Shown here one piece after another: positions 44,325 through 57,870 of a DNA stretch of 62,294 bases. The notes under the pieces were generated by a model. The model saw only the letters and a program-made list of their open reading frames with translations, searched no databases and was not told the origin of the DNA. A program made the translations under genes and the position numbers. Within the stretch, counting starts at the first letter, position 1; each line of letters begins with the position of its first letter. Source of the DNA: Mycobacterium sp. (GTDB lineage: Bacteria > Actinomycetota > Actinomycetes > Mycobacteriales > Mycobacteriaceae); NCBI RefSeq assembly GCF_025933915.1, contig NZ_JAICZA010000007.1:1-62294 (forward strand). The letters are read 5' to 3'.

Positions 44325-45236
44325 ATGACGGTCGTGCGGGGTGTGCCAGCGCTTCTTCGGGCGTTCTGCTTTGCCGTGCTCGCGGTCGGGTTGGCGGTTG
44401 TCTTGCCGACGGCGCCGATCGTCGGCAAGGCCAGGGCGGCGGGCTACGAAAGCCTGATGGTTCCGTCGGCGGCGATGGGCCGCGACATCCCGGTGGCCTT
44501 CCTCGCCGGGGGCCCGCACGCGGTGTACCTGCTGGACGCCTTCAATGCGGCGCCGGACGTGAGCAATTGGGTCACCGCCGGCAATGCGATGAACACGCTG
44601 GGCGGCAAGGGAATCTCGGTGGTGGCTCCGGCCGGCGGCGCCTTCAGCATGTACACCAACTGGGAGCAGGACGGCAGCAAGCAGTGGGACACGTTCCTGT
44701 CCAGCGAGCTGCCCGACTGGCTGGCGGCCAACAAGGGACTCGCGCCGGGTGGCCACGCCGCCGTTGGCGCCTCGCAGGGCGGTTACGGCGCCATGGCGCT
44801 GGCCGCCTTCCATCCCGACCGCTTCGGTTTCGCCGGCTCGATGTCGGGGTTCCTGTACCCGTCGAGCACCAACTACAACGGCGCCATCCTGGCCGGCCTG
44901 CAGCAGTTCGGCGGCGTGGACGGCAACGGCATGTGGGGCGCGCCGCAGTTGGGCCGGTGGAAGTGGCACGACCCCTACGTGCACGCCTCGCTGCTGGCGC
45001 AGAACAACACCCGGGTCTGGGTCTACAGCCCGATGAACCTGGGGGGCGACGACGCCGCGATGATCGGCCAAGGGGCCGCGGCCATGGGCAGCTCCCGGGA
45101 GTTCTATCAGCAGTACCGCAGCAACGGCGGGCACAACGGCCACTTCGACTTCCCGAGCGGCGGCGACAACGGCTGGGGTTCCTGGTCGGGCCAGTTGGGG
45201 GCCATGTCGGGCGACATCGTCGGCGCCATCCGCTAG
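44325..45236 (+). CDS. fbpD: MPT51/antigen-85-related secreted protein FbpD
   Basis: 303-aa secreted protein of the antigen 85 family. Signal peptide MTVVRGVPALLRAFCFAVLA..., mature start near GYESLMVPSAAMGRD. The hydrolase fold is kept (VGASQGGYGAMALAAFHP), but the family is known to lack mycolyltransferase activity and to bind matrix components. Shorter than FbpA because the C-terminal Gly/Ala tail is absent. ATG 44325 follows GGAGGG. Separate transcript from fbpA is likely given the hairpin between them. Confidence 0.95.
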   Translation: MTVVRGVPALLRAFCFAVLAVGLAVVLPTAPIVGKARAAGYESLMVPSAAMGRDIPVAFLAGGPHAVYLLDAFNAAPDVSNWVTAGNAMNTLGGKGISVVAPAGGAFSMYTNWEQDGSKQWDTFLSSELPDWLAANKGLAPGGHAAVGASQGGYGAMALAAFHPDRFGFAGSMSGFLYPSSTNYNGAILAGLQQFGGVDGNGMWGAPQLGRWKWHDPYVHASLLAQNNTRVWVYSPMNLGGDDAAMIGQGAAAMGSSREFYQQYRSNGGHNGHFDFPSGGDNGWGSWSGQLGAMSGDIVGAIR

Positions 45237-45346
45237 CAGCGAGCCCCTGGCAGCGAGCCGGTACCGTGTGAAAGTGCAGCACGGGCCGGGAGGGCCGCTT
45301 GCCCGGATTCCGAGCTGCGATCCACCGACACTGCTGGCAGGAGAAC

Positions 45347-46357
45347 ATGGCTAACAGCGCCCGGCGTAAGCGCCGCCGCACCCTCGCCTGGATCGCCGCC
45401 CTTTCGGTCGCCGGCGTCGTCTTGCTGGTCATCGTGGCCGTCGTCGCGGTGCTGCGCGGGCGCGAGTCGCAGCCGAGCGCGGTGCCGCCCGGGGTGTTGC
45501 CCCCGTCGTCGACGACGTCGCACCCGCACAAGCCGCGACCCGCATTCCAGGACGCCTCCTGCCCCGACGTGCTGCTGGTCAACGTGCCCGGTACGTGGGA
45601 GTCCGCCCCGCAGGACGACCCCGGCAACCCGTTGCAATTTCCGAACGCGTTGCTGCACAACGTGACTACGAGCATCACCCAGGATTTCCCGGCGTCGCGG
45701 GTGCAGGCGTACACCACCCCGTACACCGCGCAGTTCCACAATCCGTTGAGCGGCGACACGCAGATGTCCTACAACGCCAGCCGGGCCGAAGGCACCCGCG
45801 CCACCGTTGCGGCGATGACCGACATGAACGCCAAGTGCCCGCTGACCAGCTATGTGCTGATGGGCTTTTCCCAGGGCGCGGTGATCATGGGCGACATCGC
45901 CAGCGATATCGGCAACGGCCGCGGACCCGTCGACGACGACCTGGTGCTGGGTGTGACGTTGATCGCCGACGGCCGTCGTCAGCTCGGGGTCGGCAACGAC
46001 ATCGGACCCAACCCGCCGGGCCAGGGCGCCGAGGTCACCTTGCACGAGGTGCCCATCTTGTCCGGGATGGGGCTGACCATGACCGGCGCGCGTCCGGGTG
46101 GCTTCGGCGACCTCAACGGCAAGACCAACGAGATCTGCGCGCCGGGCGACCTCATCTGCGCCGCACCGGAGGAGGCCTTCAGCATCGCCAACCTGCCGAG
46201 CACGCTGAACACCTTGGCCGGCGGTGCCGGTCAACCGGTCCATGCGCTGTACGCGACGACGCAGTGTTGGAGCGTGGACGGGGCGCCCGCGACCGATTGG
46301 ACGTTGAACTGGGCTCACGGCCTGATTGCAAATGCGCCACAACCGAAACACGGATGA
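45347..46357 (+). CDS. Cutinase-like envelope esterase Culp6 (Rv3802c-like)
   Basis: 336-aa membrane-anchored esterase/thioesterase of the cutinase family, essential in mycobacteria and linked to mycolate metabolism. A single N-terminal helix ([20 protein letters not shown]) is followed by a Pro/Ser linker and the hydrolase domain, with nucleophile S175 in MGFSQGAV; the general Asp/His follow in the CWS-to-HGL region. Same length and same Ser number as M. tuberculosis Rv3802c. ATG 45347 has CAGGAG upstream. Confidence 0.96.
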   Translation: MANSARRKRRRTLAWIAALSVAGVVLLVIVAVVAVLRGRESQPSAVPPGVLPPSSTTSHPHKPRPAFQDASCPDVLLVNVPGTWESAPQDDPGNPLQFPNALLHNVTTSITQDFPASRVQAYTTPYTAQFHNPLSGDTQMSYNASRAEGTRATVAAMTDMNAKCPLTSYVLMGFSQGAVIMGDIASDIGNGRGPVDDDLVLGVTLIADGRRQLGVGNDIGPNPPGQGAEVTLHEVPILSGMGLTMTGARPGGFGDLNGKTNEICAPGDLICAAPEEAFSIANLPSTLNTLAGGAGQPVHALYATTQCWSVDGAPATDWTLNWAHGLIANAPQPKHG

Positions 46358-46662
46358 TCGGGGCGGTGGGACACAGGCTTTAGGTAGCGGTTGCCGGTGG
46401 CTATCGGCGGTACCTTGTGATTTGGTCTGCCGTGGGGCAGGCCCGTAACATTAAGAGGAATTTAAGAGCTGCCAGACTTTGTCGCGGACCCGGGCCGGGG
46501 TCGATGCCGGCCGGGACTGACACATGACCGGCGTTCCCCAGCGGGTGCCGTGCGAGGGCTGGCCCGCGCGTAGACGTGTAACGGTTGGCGGTGGCCGATC
46601 AGAGCTAGAGACCGAAACGTCGGCGGAGCCGACCTAGACAACAGGTGTGACAGGAGAGCGGC
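46358..46662. other. Promoter region of the fadD32-pks13-accD4 operon
   Basis: 305 bp with no gene. Candidate elements are a direct repeat TTAAGAG (~46450 and ~46463), and a GTCGGC/GCCGAC hairpin (~46619-46633) just before the fadD32 ribosome site GACAGGAGAG. I see no recognised regulator box. Confidence 0.55.
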
Positions 46663-48561
<1,899 letters not shown>

Positions 48562-48574
48562 ATCTCTTAGGACC

Positions 48575-51500
48575 ATGGCTGACACTGAGCACCCCGGCAC
48601 CGATCCCGAAGACACCACCCCGGACCCCGGCGGGGAGGTGCCCGCCGCGAAGGCCGAGATAACGACCGTCCCCGAGATGCGCCGGTGGTTGCGCAACTGG
48701 GTGGGTAAGGCGGTTGGGCGGTCGCCGGACGACATCGACGAGTCGGTGCCGATGGTCGAGCTGGGGCTGGCGTCCCGTGATGCCGTGGCGATGGCCGCCG
48801 ACATCGAGGACATGACCGGTGTGACGCTGTCGGTGGCCGTGGCCTTCCAGCACCCGACGATCGAGTCGCTGGCCACCCGCATCATCGAGGGCGAGCCGGA
48901 GGTTGCCGACGACGACCTGGACCGGGCGGACTGGACCCGCACCGGCCCGGCCGAGCGCGTCGACATCGCGATCGTGGGGCTGTCCACCCGGCTGCCCGGG
49001 GACATGAACAGCCCCGACGAAACCTGGCAAGCGCTCATGGAGGGCCGCGACGCCATCACCGATCTGCCCGAGGGCCGCTGGTCGGAATTCCTCGAAGAGC
49101 CGCGCATCGCCGCGCGCGTCGCCGCCGCCCGCACCCGCGGCGGCTACTTGAAGGACGTCAAGGGCTTCGACTCGGAGTTCTTCGCGGTCGCCAAGACCGA
49201 GGCCGACAACATCGACCCGCAGCAGCGGATGGCGCTGGAGCTGACCTGGGAGGCGCTCGAGCACGCGCGCATCCCGGCGTCGAGCCTGCGCGGCGAGGCC
49301 GTCGGCGTGTATGTCGGCTTCTCCAACAACGACTACCAATTCCTGGCGGTCTCCGACCCGACAGTCGCGCATCCCTACGCGATCACCGGCACCGCCAGCT
49401 CGATCATCGCCAACCGGGTGTCCTACTTCTACGACTTCCGGGGTCCCTCGGTGGCGCTGGACACCGCGTGCTCGAGCTCGCTGGTGGCGACGCATCAGGC
49501 GGTGCAGGCGCTGCGCAACGGCGAGTGCGACGTCGCGGTCGCCGGTGGTGTCAATGCGCTGCTCACGCCGTTGGTGACGCTCGGTTTCGACGAGATCGGC
49601 GCGGTGCTGGCTCCCGACGGCAAGATCAAGTCGTTCTCGTCGGACGCCGACGGCTACACCCGCTCCGAGGGCGGCGGGATGTTCGTGCTCAAGCGGGTCG
49701 ACGACGCCCGCCGCGACGGCGACCAGATCCTGGCCGTGATCGCCGGCAGCGCCGTCAACCACGACGGCCGGTCCAACGGCCTGATCGCCCCCAACCAGGA
49801 CGCCCAGGCCGAGGTGCTGCGCCGGGCCTACAAGGACGCCGGCATCGATCCGCGCACCGTCGACTACATCGAGGCGCACGGCACCGGCACCGTCCTGGGC
49901 GACCCGATCGAGGCCGAGGCGCTGGGCCGCATCGTCGGGCGGGGCCGTCCCGCCGATCGCCCGGCGTTGCTGGGCGCGGTGAAAACCAATGTGGGACACC
50001 TGGAGTCGGCCGCCGGCGCGGCGAGCCTGGCCAAGGTGGTGCTGGCGTTGCAGCACGACAAGCTGCCGCCGTCGATCAACTTCGCCGGGCCGAGCCCCTA
50101 CATCGACTTCGACGGCATGCGCTTGAAATTCGTTGACAACGCGACCGATTGGCCCCGTTACGGAGGCTATGCGCTGGCCGGGGTGTCCAGCTTCGGTTTC
50201 GGTGGGGCCAACGCGCACCTGGTGGTGCGCGAGGTCTTGCCACGTGACGTCGTGGAAAAGGAGGTGCGCGAGCCCGAGCCCGCCCCCCGGGTCGAAGCCG
50301 CCGAAGCGACGGAGGCGCCCACACTGGAAAGCCACTCGCTGCGGTTCGACGACTTCGGCAACATCATCCCCGACGCCGAGGCGCCCGAGGAAGAAGAATA
50401 CGAACTGCCGGGCCTGACCGAAGAGGCCCTGCGCCTCAAGGAGATCGCGGCCGAAGAGCTTGCCGCACAAGAAGAGTCAGCGCCCCTGATCCCGATCGCG
50501 GTGTCGGCCTTTTTGACCTCCCGCAAGAAGGCCGCGGCCGCCGAGCTGGCGGACTGGATGGAAAGCCCCGAGGGGCAGGCGTCGTCGCTGGAATCGATCG
50601 GCCGGGCGCTGTCGCGGCGCAACCACGGCCGCTCGCGCGCGGTGGTGCTGGCCCATGACCATGACGAGGCCGTCAAGGGCCTGCGGGCGGTCGCCGAGGG
50701 CAAGCAGCGGCCGAACGTGTTCAGCGTCGACGGGCCGGTGACCAGTGGACCGGTATGGGCGATGGCCGGTTTCGGTGCGCAGCACCGCAAGATGGGCAAG
50801 AGCCTGTACCTGCGCAACGAGGTCTTCGCCGAGTGGATCGAGAAGGTCGACGCGCTGATTCAGGACGAGCGGGGCTACTCGGTGCTCGAGCTGATCCTCG
50901 ACGACTCGCACGAATACGGCATCGAAACTTCCAACGTCGTCATCTTCGCGATCCAGATCGCGCTGGGCGAGCTGCTCAAGCATCACGGCGCCAAACCGGC
51001 TGCGGTGGTGGGTCAGTCGCTCGGAGAGCCCGCGTCGGCCTACTTCGCCGGCGGGCTGTCGCTGGCGGACGCAACCCGGGTGATCTGCTCGCGCTCGCAC
51101 CTGATGGGCGAGGGTGAGGCGATGCTGTTCGGCGAGTACATCCGGCTGATGGCGCTCGTCGAGTACTCCGCCGACGAGCTGAAGACGGTGTTTGGTGACT
51201 TCCCCGGCCTGGAGGTGTGCGTCTACGCCGCACCCAGTCAGACCGTGATCGGTGGCCCGCCCGAGCAGATCGATGCGATCGTCGCCCGCTGTGAGGCGGA
51301 GGGCCGCTTCGCCCGCAAGCTGCAGACCAAGGGCGCCGGGCACACCTCGCAGATGGACCCGCTGCTCGGCGAGTTCTCCGCGGAACTGCAGGGCATCGAG
51401 CCGCTGACCCCGACCGTCGGAATCTTCTCGACGGTGCACGAGGGCAGCTACGTCAAGCCCGGTGGGGAGCCGATCCACGATGTCGCCTACTGGGTCAAGG

Positions 51501-53917
51501 GGATGCGGCATTCGGTCTACTTCACGCACGGCGTCCGCAACGCCGTCGACAGCGGCCACACCACCTTCCTGGAACTGGCGCCCAACCCGGTGGCGCTGAT
51601 GCAGATCGGTTTGACCACCGCGGCAGCGGGTTTGCATGACGCCCAACTGATTCCGACGCTGGCCAAAAAGCAGGACGACGTCGAGTCGATGATCTCGGCC
51701 ATGGCCCAGCTCTATGTGCACGGTCACGACCTGGACATCCGGACGCTGTTCAGCCGCGCTCGGGGGCCCCAAGGATCTGAAGATTTTGCGAACGTCCCGC
51801 CGACCCGGTTCAAGCGCAAAGAACACTGGCTGGATGTGCACTTCTCCGGCGACGGCTCGGTGATCATGCCGGGGACGCATGTCGCATTGCCGGACGGCCG
51901 GCACGTCTGGGAGTACGCGCCCCGCAACGGCGAGACGGATCTGGCCGCATTGGTGAGATCCGCTGCGACACAAGTGCTTCCGGATGCACAGTTGGCGGCG
52001 TCCGAGCAGCGCGCGGTGCCCGGGGCGGGTGCCCGGCTGGTGACGACGATGACCCGGCATCCGGGTGGGGCCTCGATTCAGGTGCACGCCCGCATCGACG
52101 AGTCCTTCACCCTGGTCTACGACGCGCTGGTGTCGCGGGCCGGCCAGAGCGTCGCCGCGTTGCCCACCGCGGTGGGCGCCGGCGCCGCGATCGCGGCCCC
52201 GGTTACCGACGGGCCGGTGGCGGAAGCCCCCGCCGCGGCGCCGGCCGAGGAGCCCGACGCCGAGACGCTGTCGGACAGCCTGACCAACCGCTACCTGCCG
52301 TCCAGCGTGGGCAGGTGGACACCGGATTCCGGCGAGACCATCGGTGAGCGGCTGGGCCTGATCGTCTCGGCGGCCATGGGCTACGAGCCCGAGGACCTGC
52401 CGTGGGAGGTGCCGCTGATCGAGCTCGGCCTGGACTCGCTGATGGCGGTGCGGATCAAGAATCGCGTCGAATACGACTTCGACATGCCGCCCATCCAATT
52501 GACGGCCGTGCGCGACGCCAACCTCTATGCCGTCGAAAAGCTGATCGAGTACGCGGTCGAGCATCGCGACGAGGTCGAGCAGTTGCACGAGCACCAGAAG
52601 ACGCTGACGCCCGAAGAGATCGCCAAAGAGCAGGCCCAGCTGCTCAGCGGGGCAACGCCGACATCGGCCGCCGCACCCCCACCGGATCCGCAGGCGGAGC
52701 CCGAGACGCAGGCGCCGATCCCGCCGCCGCCGACGGATCCGTCGGGACCGGCCGCAGCGACCAACGGCGGCCGACCGAACTTGGCGGGGGCGCTCAGCTC
52801 CGAAGCGGTGGCCAAGGCGCTCAATTCCGATGTGCCGCCGCGTGATGCCGCCGAGCGGGTCACCTTCGCCACCTGGGCGATCGTCACGGGCAAGTCGCCG
52901 GGCGGGATCTTCAACCCGCTGCCCAAGCTCGACGAGGACGCCGCGGCCAAGGTGGCACAGCGGCTCTCCGAGCGCGCCGAGGGTCCGGTCACCGCCGAGG
53001 ACGTGCTGACGTCGGAGACCATCGAGGCGCTGGCCGAAAAGGTGCGCGGCTACCTGGAGGCCGGCACCATCGACGGCTTCGTGCGCACCATCCGGGCGCC
53101 CGAGAACGACTCGCAGGTACCGGTGTTCGTGTTCCACCCGGCCGGCGGTTCGACCGTGGTCTACGAGCCGCTGCTCAACCGGCTGCCGCCCGACACACCG
53201 ATGTACGGGTTCGAGCGTGTGGAGGGCACCATCGGAGAGCGGGCCGCCCAGTATGTGCCGAAGCTGTTGGAGATGAACGACGGCAAGCCGTTCGTCCTGG
53301 CCGGGTGGTCACTCGGCGGTGCGTTGGCGTACGCGTGCGCGATCGGGTTGCGGCGGGCCGGCGCCGACGTGCGATTCGTCGGGATGATCGACACGGTGCG
53401 CGCCGGCGAGGAGATCCCGCAGACCAAGGAGGAAACCCGCAAGCGCTGGGACCGTTACGCGAAGTTCGCCGAGCGCACCTTCAACGTCGAGATTCCCGCG
53501 ATCCCCTACGAGCAGCTCGAAGAGCTCGACGACGAGGGACAGGTCAAGTTCGTGTTGGACATCGTCCAGCAGAGTGGCGTGCAGATTCCGGGCGGCATCG
53601 TCGAGCACCAGCGGACGTCGTATCTGGACAACCGGGCGCTCGAGACCGTCGTGATCGAGCCCTACGACGGCCACGTGACCCTCTACATGGCCGATCGCTA
53701 CCACGACGACGTCATCGCATTCGAGCCACGGTATGCCGTCCGCCAGCCCGACGGCGGCTGGGGTGCGTTCGTCGCGGACCTCGAGGTGGTGCCGATCGGC
53801 GGCGAGCACATCCAGGCCATCGACGAGCCGATCATCGCCAAGGTGGGCGCACACATGGCCGACGTGCTGAATAAGGTGGAGGCGCAAGCCAGTCAGACGA
53901 GTGAGGTAGGCGAGTAG
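48575..53917 (+). CDS. pks13: Mycolic acid condensing polyketide synthase Pks13
   Basis: 1780-aa type I polyketide synthase that performs the final Claisen condensation of meromycolate with a C26 alpha chain. Order: N-terminal carrier (S67 in [10 protein letters not shown]), ketosynthase (C299 in [21 protein letters not shown]), acyltransferase (S815 in GQSLGE), C-terminal carrier (S1288 in [10 protein letters not shown]), thioesterase (S1579 in GWSLGG). About 47 residues longer than the M. tuberculosis enzyme, mostly in acidic and Pro/Ala linkers ([26 protein letters not shown]). Start ATG 48575. The stop shares one base with the accD4 start. Confidence 0.98.
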   Translation: MADTEHPGTDPEDTTPDPGGEVPAAKAEITTVPEMRRWLRNWVGKAVGRSPDDIDESVPMVELGLASRDAVAMAADIEDMTGVTLSVAVAFQHPTIESLATRIIEGEPEVADDDLDRADWTRTGPAERVDIAIVGLSTRLPGDMNSPDETWQALMEGRDAITDLPEGRWSEFLEEPRIAARVAAARTRGGYLKDVKGFDSEFFAVAKTEADNIDPQQRMALELTWEALEHARIPASSLRGEAVGVYVGFSNNDYQFLAVSDPTVAHPYAITGTASSIIANRVSYFYDFRGPSVALDTACSSSLVATHQAVQALRNGECDVAVAGGVNALLTPLVTLGFDEIGAVLAPDGKIKSFSSDADGYTRSEGGGMFVLKRVDDARRDGDQILAVIAGSAVNHDGRSNGLIAPNQDAQAEVLRRAYKDAGIDPRTVDYIEAHGTGTVLGDPIEAEALGRIVGRGRPADRPALLGAVKTNVGHLESAAGAASLAKVVLALQHDKLPPSINFAGPSPYIDFDGMRLKFVDNATDWPRYGGYALAGVSSFGFGGANAHLVVREVLPRDVVEKEVREPEPAPRVEAAEATEAPTLESHSLRFDDFGNIIPDAEAPEEEEYELPGLTEEALRLKEIAAEELAAQEESAPLIPIAVSAFLTSRKKAAAAELADWMESPEGQASSLESIGRALSRRNHGRSRAVVLAHDHDEAVKGLRAVAEGKQRPNVFSVDGPVTSGPVWAMAGFGAQHRKMGKSLYLRNEVFAEWIEKVDALIQDERGYSVLELILDDSHEYGIETSNVVIFAIQIALGELLKHHGAKPAAVVGQSLGEPASAYFAGGLSLADATRVICSRSHLMGEGEAMLFGEYIRLMALVEYSADELKTVFGDFPGLEVCVYAAPSQTVIGGPPEQIDAIVARCEAEGRFARKLQTKGAGHTSQMDPLLGEFSAELQGIEPLTPTVGIFSTVHEGSYVKPGGEPIHDVAYWVKGMRHSVYFTHGVRNAVDSGHTTFLELAPNPVALMQIGLTTAAAGLHDAQLIPTLAKKQDDVESMISAMAQLYVHGHDLDIRTLFSRARGPQGSEDFANVPPTRFKRKEHWLDVHFSGDGSVIMPGTHVALPDGRHVWEYAPRNGETDLAALVRSAATQVLPDAQLAASEQRAVPGAGARLVTTMTRHPGGASIQVHARIDESFTLVYDALVSRAGQSVAALPTAVGAGAAIAAPVTDGPVAEAPAAAPAEEPDAETLSDSLTNRYLPSSVGRWTPDSGETIGERLGLIVSAAMGYEPEDLPWEVPLIELGLDSLMAVRIKNRVEYDFDMPPIQLTAVRDANLYAVEKLIEYAVEHRDEVEQLHEHQKTLTPEEIAKEQAQLLSGATPTSAAAPPPDPQAEPETQAPIPPPPTDPSGPAAATNGGRPNLAGALSSEAVAKALNSDVPPRDAAERVTFATWAIVTGKSPGGIFNPLPKLDEDAAAKVAQRLSERAEGPVTAEDVLTSETIEALAEKVRGYLEAGTIDGFVRTIRAPENDSQVPVFVFHPAGGSTVVYEPLLNRLPPDTPMYGFERVEGTIGERAAQYVPKLLEMNDGKPFVLAGWSLGGALAYACAIGLRRAGADVRFVGMIDTVRAGEEIPQTKEETRKRWDRYAKFAERTFNVEIPAIPYEQLEELDDEGQVKFVLDIVQQSGVQIPGGIVEHQRTSYLDNRALETVVIEPYDGHVTLYMADRYHDDVIAFEPRYAVRQPDGGWGAFVADLEVVPIGGEHIQAIDEPIIAKVGAHMADVLNKVEAQASQTSEVGE

Positions 53918-55503
53918 TGACGGAGACCGTGCCAGCTGCGGGGTCAGCTCCCATCCAGCACACCACAGCCGAGAAGCTGGCTGAACTCTATCGTCGCCTG
54001 GACCTGGCCAAAGAGCCCGGCGGTGAGAAGGCCGTCGCCAAGCGCGACAAGAAGGGCATCCCCAGCGCCCGCGCCCGCGTGCACGCGCTGGTCGATCCGG
54101 GCACGTTCCTGGAGACCGGTGCGCTGGCCAAAACGCCGAACGACCCGAACGCACTCTACGGTGACGGGTGCGTCACCGGGCACGCCATGATCGACGGCCG
54201 GCCGGTCGGGGTGTTCTCCCACGACCAGACGGTGTTCCAGGGCACCGTCGGTGAGATGTTCGGCCGCAAGGTCGCGCGGCTGATGGAGTGGTGCGCGATG
54301 GTCGGGTGCCCGATCATCGGCATCCAGGACTCCGGTGGCGCCCGGATTCAGGACGCGGTCACCTCGCTGGCGTGGTACGCCGAGCTGGGCCGCCGTCACG
54401 AAGCGCTGTCCGGGCTGGTGCCCCAGATCTCCCTCATCTTCGGCAAATGCGCCGGGGGAGCGGTGTATTCGCCGATCCAGGACGATCTGCTGGTCTCGGT
54501 GCGCGATCAGGGCTACTTCTTCGTCACCGGACCCGACGTGATCCAGGAGGTCACCGGCGAGGAGGTCACCCTCGACGAGCTCGGCGGCTCCGACGCGCAG
54601 GCCCGCAACGGCAATATCCACCAGGTGGTGGACTCCGAGGCCGAGGCGTTCCAGTACGTGCGCGATTTCCTGTCGTTCCTGCCGTCGAGCACCGTCGGCC
54701 AGCCGCCGATCGTCAACCCCGGCCTCGAGCCGGAGACCACGCCGACCGATCTCGAACTCGACTCGATCGTGCCGGACTCGGACAACATGGCCTACGACAT
54801 GCACGAGATCTTGCTGCGGATCTTCGACGACGGCGACTTCCTCGACGTCGCCGCGCAGGGCGGCCCGGCCATCATCACCGGGTTCGCCCGGGTCGACGGA
54901 CGCCCGGTCGGCGTCGTCGCCAACCAGCCCATGTACCTGTCCGGGTCGATCGACAACGAAGCCTCCGACAAGGCGGCGCGGTTCATCCGGTTCTGCGACG
55001 CGTTCAACATCCCGCTCGTCTTCGTGGTGGACACCCCGGGCTTTTTGCCCGGCGCCGAGCAGGAGCGCAACGGCATCATCAAGCGCGGCGGCCGGTTCCT
55101 GTACTCGGTGGTCGAGGCCGATGTGCCCAAGGTGACGATCACCATCCGCAAGTCCTATGGCGGCGCCTACGCCGTGATGGGGTCGCGGCAGCTGACCGCC
55201 GACTTCAACTTCGCCTGGCCCACCGCGCGCATCGCGGTGATCGGCGCCGAGGGGGCCGCGCAGCTGCTGATGAAGCGGTTCCCCGACCCGACCACCCCCG
55301 AGGCGCAACAGATCAAGAAGGACTTCATCGAGGGCTACAACCTCAACATGGCGATCCCGTGGACCGCCGCCGAACGCGGCTTCATCGACGCGGTCATCGA
55401 CCCGCACCAGACCAGGCTGCTGCTGCGCAAGTCGATGAAACTGCTGCGGGACAAGCAACTGTGGTTCCGCACGGCACGCAAGCACGGACTCATCCCGATC
55501 TAG
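53917..55503 (+). CDS. accD4: Acyl-CoA carboxylase beta subunit AccD4
   Basis: 528-aa carboxyltransferase subunit that, with AccA3, carboxylates C24-C26 acyl-CoA to make the alpha-chain extender for Pks13. Both carboxyltransferase half-domains are visible ([16 protein letters not shown] and [20 protein letters not shown]), with [12 protein letters not shown] for acyl-CoA binding. GTG 53917 ([12 protein letters not shown]) overlaps the pks13 stop by one base, coupling translation. Last gene of the operon. Confidence 0.97.
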   Translation: MTETVPAAGSAPIQHTTAEKLAELYRRLDLAKEPGGEKAVAKRDKKGIPSARARVHALVDPGTFLETGALAKTPNDPNALYGDGCVTGHAMIDGRPVGVFSHDQTVFQGTVGEMFGRKVARLMEWCAMVGCPIIGIQDSGGARIQDAVTSLAWYAELGRRHEALSGLVPQISLIFGKCAGGAVYSPIQDDLLVSVRDQGYFFVTGPDVIQEVTGEEVTLDELGGSDAQARNGNIHQVVDSEAEAFQYVRDFLSFLPSSTVGQPPIVNPGLEPETTPTDLELDSIVPDSDNMAYDMHEILLRIFDDGDFLDVAAQGGPAIITGFARVDGRPVGVVANQPMYLSGSIDNEASDKAARFIRFCDAFNIPLVFVVDTPGFLPGAEQERNGIIKRGGRFLYSVVEADVPKVTITIRKSYGGAYAVMGSRQLTADFNFAWPTARIAVIGAEGAAQLLMKRFPDPTTPEAQQIKKDFIEGYNLNMAIPWTAAERGFIDAVIDPHQTRLLLRKSMKLLRDKQLWFRTARKHGLIPI

Positions 55504-55506
55504 CCC

Positions 55507-57288
55507 TTACTGTTCGGCGGGAGAGAACGCGCCGTCGACCAACTCGTCGAAGCGCTCCAGTGCCTCGTCGGAGTCGGCGTCGATACCGCGCAGCGCCCCG
55601 CGATCGGCGAGATACCGCTGCGCGTAGAGCCGTGCGACCAGCGCCTTGCGTTCACCGCCGCGGGTGGCCCGCTCCCAGGCCGCCTGCTCGATGAGCAACG
55701 CGCCGCCGTAGACGTCACCCATGAATCGGGCCAGCGGGTACAGTCGCGCCTCGGCCATCGCCCTGTCGAGCTTGGACCACGCGGTGATCGCCGCGTCGAG
55801 ATCCTCGATCCGGCCCGCGACCAGCCTGGTGGCTTCACCGTCGTCAGCGACGGAAACCGCATCGCGTAACCGCGCCAACAGCGTCTCGTGCGCACGGGTC
55901 TGCTCGATCCCGCGCCGCACGTCCAGGCACAGGATATTGTCGGGGCCCTCCCAGATGGTGTTCACCTGCGCGTCACGCAAAAGCCTTGCCACCGGCCAGG
56001 TCTCGATATAGCCGTTGCCGCCGTGGATCTCGATCGCGTCCGATGCCGCGGTGATCCCGAGCCGGCACACCTTCAGCTTGGTCACCGGCACCGCGATGCG
56101 CTGCCGCAGGCTGCGCGGCTGGCGATGGTTGGTGGCGCCGGTGCCGTCGAACACCAGCGCTTGGGCGGCTTCGACGTCGACGATCATCTCGGCGAGCTTG
56201 CGCCGCATCAACGGCTTGTCGATCAGCGCCCCGCCGAACGCGCGCCGCTGCCGCGCGTAGCACAGCGACTCGACCAGGGCGCGACGGGCATTACCGAGCC
56301 CGAACGACGCGATGCCCAGCCGCGCGGCGTTGGTGAGCTCCATCATCCGGCCCAGCCCCTTGCCGTCGGACGGGCCGGATTCGGGGCTCGGTTCGCCGGA
56401 CAGCAGAAAAGCCTCGGCGTCGACGAACTCGACCTCGCCCGAGGCCACCGAGCGGGTGCCGAGTTTGTCCTTCAGCCGCCGGACCCGCACCCCGTTGCGG
56501 GATCCGTCGCGGCGGGTGCGCAGCACCAGGAAATTGGCGACGCCCCGCGAAGAGTCCGGTGCGCCTTCGGGTTTGGCCAGTACGACGAACGCCTCCCCGG
56601 CGCAGTTGGACGCAAACCACTTGAACCCGTTCAGCAGCCACGAGTCACCGTGACGTGTTGCGGTCGTCTCGAGTGCGCCCAGGTCCGATCCGCCGGTGCG
56701 TTCGGTGAGCAGCTGCGCCGTCTCGCCTGCCCACTCGCCGGAGGCGAATTTGGCCAGCACGTGTTCGGCCACACCGGCCGGCGCGTAGGCCGCCACCAGC
56801 GACTGGACCATGCCGCCGCCGGTGCCCAACGCGCAACCCATCCCGATATCGGCTTGATTGAGCAGATAATTCGACGCGAACAGCGTCAGCGACGAGCTCA
56901 TCTTCGCCTCGCGCGCCTCGGTCCGCAGCGCCCGCTGGGCGTCCAGAACGGCCCGCTTGGACTCCGTGAACGACGTCGGCATGACCACCCGGCCGACGTC
57001 GTGGCCCCACCGGTCGTAGCGCTCGAGCCGCGGTGGGTTGCGGTCGGTCTCTTCGGCCCACCGCGCCACCGGACCGCCCATCAGTTCACCGATGTGCGTC
57101 AGATGGCGCTCGGCCAGTTTCAGCTCCTCGGGCTGCAGGTAGTAGGCAAGAGTGAACTGCAGCGTGGGATCGGTGCTGTACCAATTGAGACCGACGGCGC
57201 CGCGGTAGTTCTCGGTCGCGTAACGCTGCGACTTTTCTTCGGTGGAGAACGGCAGCCTGTCTACCGCCTCGGCGGCGTAGTCGCTCAT
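55507..57288 (-). CDS. fadE35: Acyl-CoA dehydrogenase FadE35
   Basis: 593-aa acyl-CoA dehydrogenase, long form of the AidB type. Visible: QLLTERTGGSDLGALETTA (FAD-binding), WFASNCAGEAFVVLAKPEG, the RARRALVESL-like helix (GNARRALVESLCYARQRRAFG) and the IHGGNGYIETWPVARLLRDAQVNTIWEG signature. ATG 57288 gives 593 aa, matching Rv3797 (594 aa). It is convergent with accD4, 3 bp between stops. Substrate unknown; the family includes alkylation-response AidB. Confidence 0.95.
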   Translation of the reverse strand: MSDYAAEAVDRLPFSTEEKSQRYATENYRGAVGLNWYSTDPTLQFTLAYYLQPEELKLAERHLTHIGELMGGPVARWAEETDRNPPRLERYDRWGHDVGRVVMPTSFTESKRAVLDAQRALRTEAREAKMSSSLTLFASNYLLNQADIGMGCALGTGGGMVQSLVAAYAPAGVAEHVLAKFASGEWAGETAQLLTERTGGSDLGALETTATRHGDSWLLNGFKWFASNCAGEAFVVLAKPEGAPDSSRGVANFLVLRTRRDGSRNGVRVRRLKDKLGTRSVASGEVEFVDAEAFLLSGEPSPESGPSDGKGLGRMMELTNAARLGIASFGLGNARRALVESLCYARQRRAFGGALIDKPLMRRKLAEMIVDVEAAQALVFDGTGATNHRQPRSLRQRIAVPVTKLKVCRLGITAASDAIEIHGGNGYIETWPVARLLRDAQVNTIWEGPDNILCLDVRRGIEQTRAHETLLARLRDAVSVADDGEATRLVAGRIEDLDAAITAWSKLDRAMAEARLYPLARFMGDVYGGALLIEQAAWERATRGGERKALVARLYAQRYLADRGALRGIDADSDEALERFDELVDGAFSPAEQ

Positions 57289-57343
57289 GGTTGAGACGCT
57301 ACGCGCCGAGCCGATCAACCGGGTCGCCCACACAGCGACGGTG

Positions 57344-57787
57344 TCAGAGCGTCTGGGCGGTGAGGAAAACCAGCCGGAAATTACCGACCTGGAGCACGTC
57401 GCCGTTGGCCAGCACTGCGGAGTCGACGGCTTCCCGGTTGCGGTAGGTGCCGTTCAGGCTGCCGAGGTCGACGACGCGGAATTCGCCGTTCTCGTTGCGG
57501 AATTCGGCGTGCCGGCGGCTGACCGTGATGTCGTCGAGAAAGATGTCGCTGACGGGGTGCCGTCCGGCGGTCATGACGGGCTGGTTCAAGATGAACTTCG
57601 ATCCGACGTTGGGGCCCCGTTTCACCACGAGCATGGCCGAGCCGTGCGCCAGCGCCGCCGCCTCGGCCGCCGCCGACGACGTGTCGATGTCCTCCGGGAT
57701 GTCGGCGCGCAGCGCGGAGCCGATATCGCCGGTGGCGTCATCCGCCGCGATTCGCTGCTGGCTTGTGTCCCGTTGTGATGCCGACAC
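57344..57787 (-). CDS. GarA-like FHA-domain protein
   Basis: 147 aa. The FHA domain (~50-143) is very similar to GarA, the 2-oxoglutarate metabolism switch: VKRGPNVGSKFILNQ, TAGRHPVSDIFLDD, TVSRRHAEFR and SLNGTYRNRE keep the phosphothreonine-binding Arg, Ser, Arg/His and Asn. The N-terminal tail has GDIGSALRADI where GarA has ETTSVFRADF, so the two threonines phosphorylated by PknG and PknB appear to be absent. GTG 57787 is the start. M. tuberculosis garA is elsewhere (Rv1827), so this is an additional or relocated copy. It lies divergently upstream of fadE35's neighbourhood with no clear operon partner. Confidence 0.9.
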   Translation of the reverse strand: MSASQRDTSQQRIAADDATGDIGSALRADIPEDIDTSSAAAEAAALAHGSAMLVVKRGPNVGSKFILNQPVMTAGRHPVSDIFLDDITVSRRHAEFRNENGEFRVVDLGSLNGTYRNREAVDSAVLANGDVLQVGNFRLVFLTAQTL

Positions 57788-57870
57788 CCTTGCCTCTCAT
57801 CCGACGCCAGGTCTTTCGACACGTCTATCGGAGCATCCGACCCGGGCGGCGAGGTAGGGACCGAAGTCCC

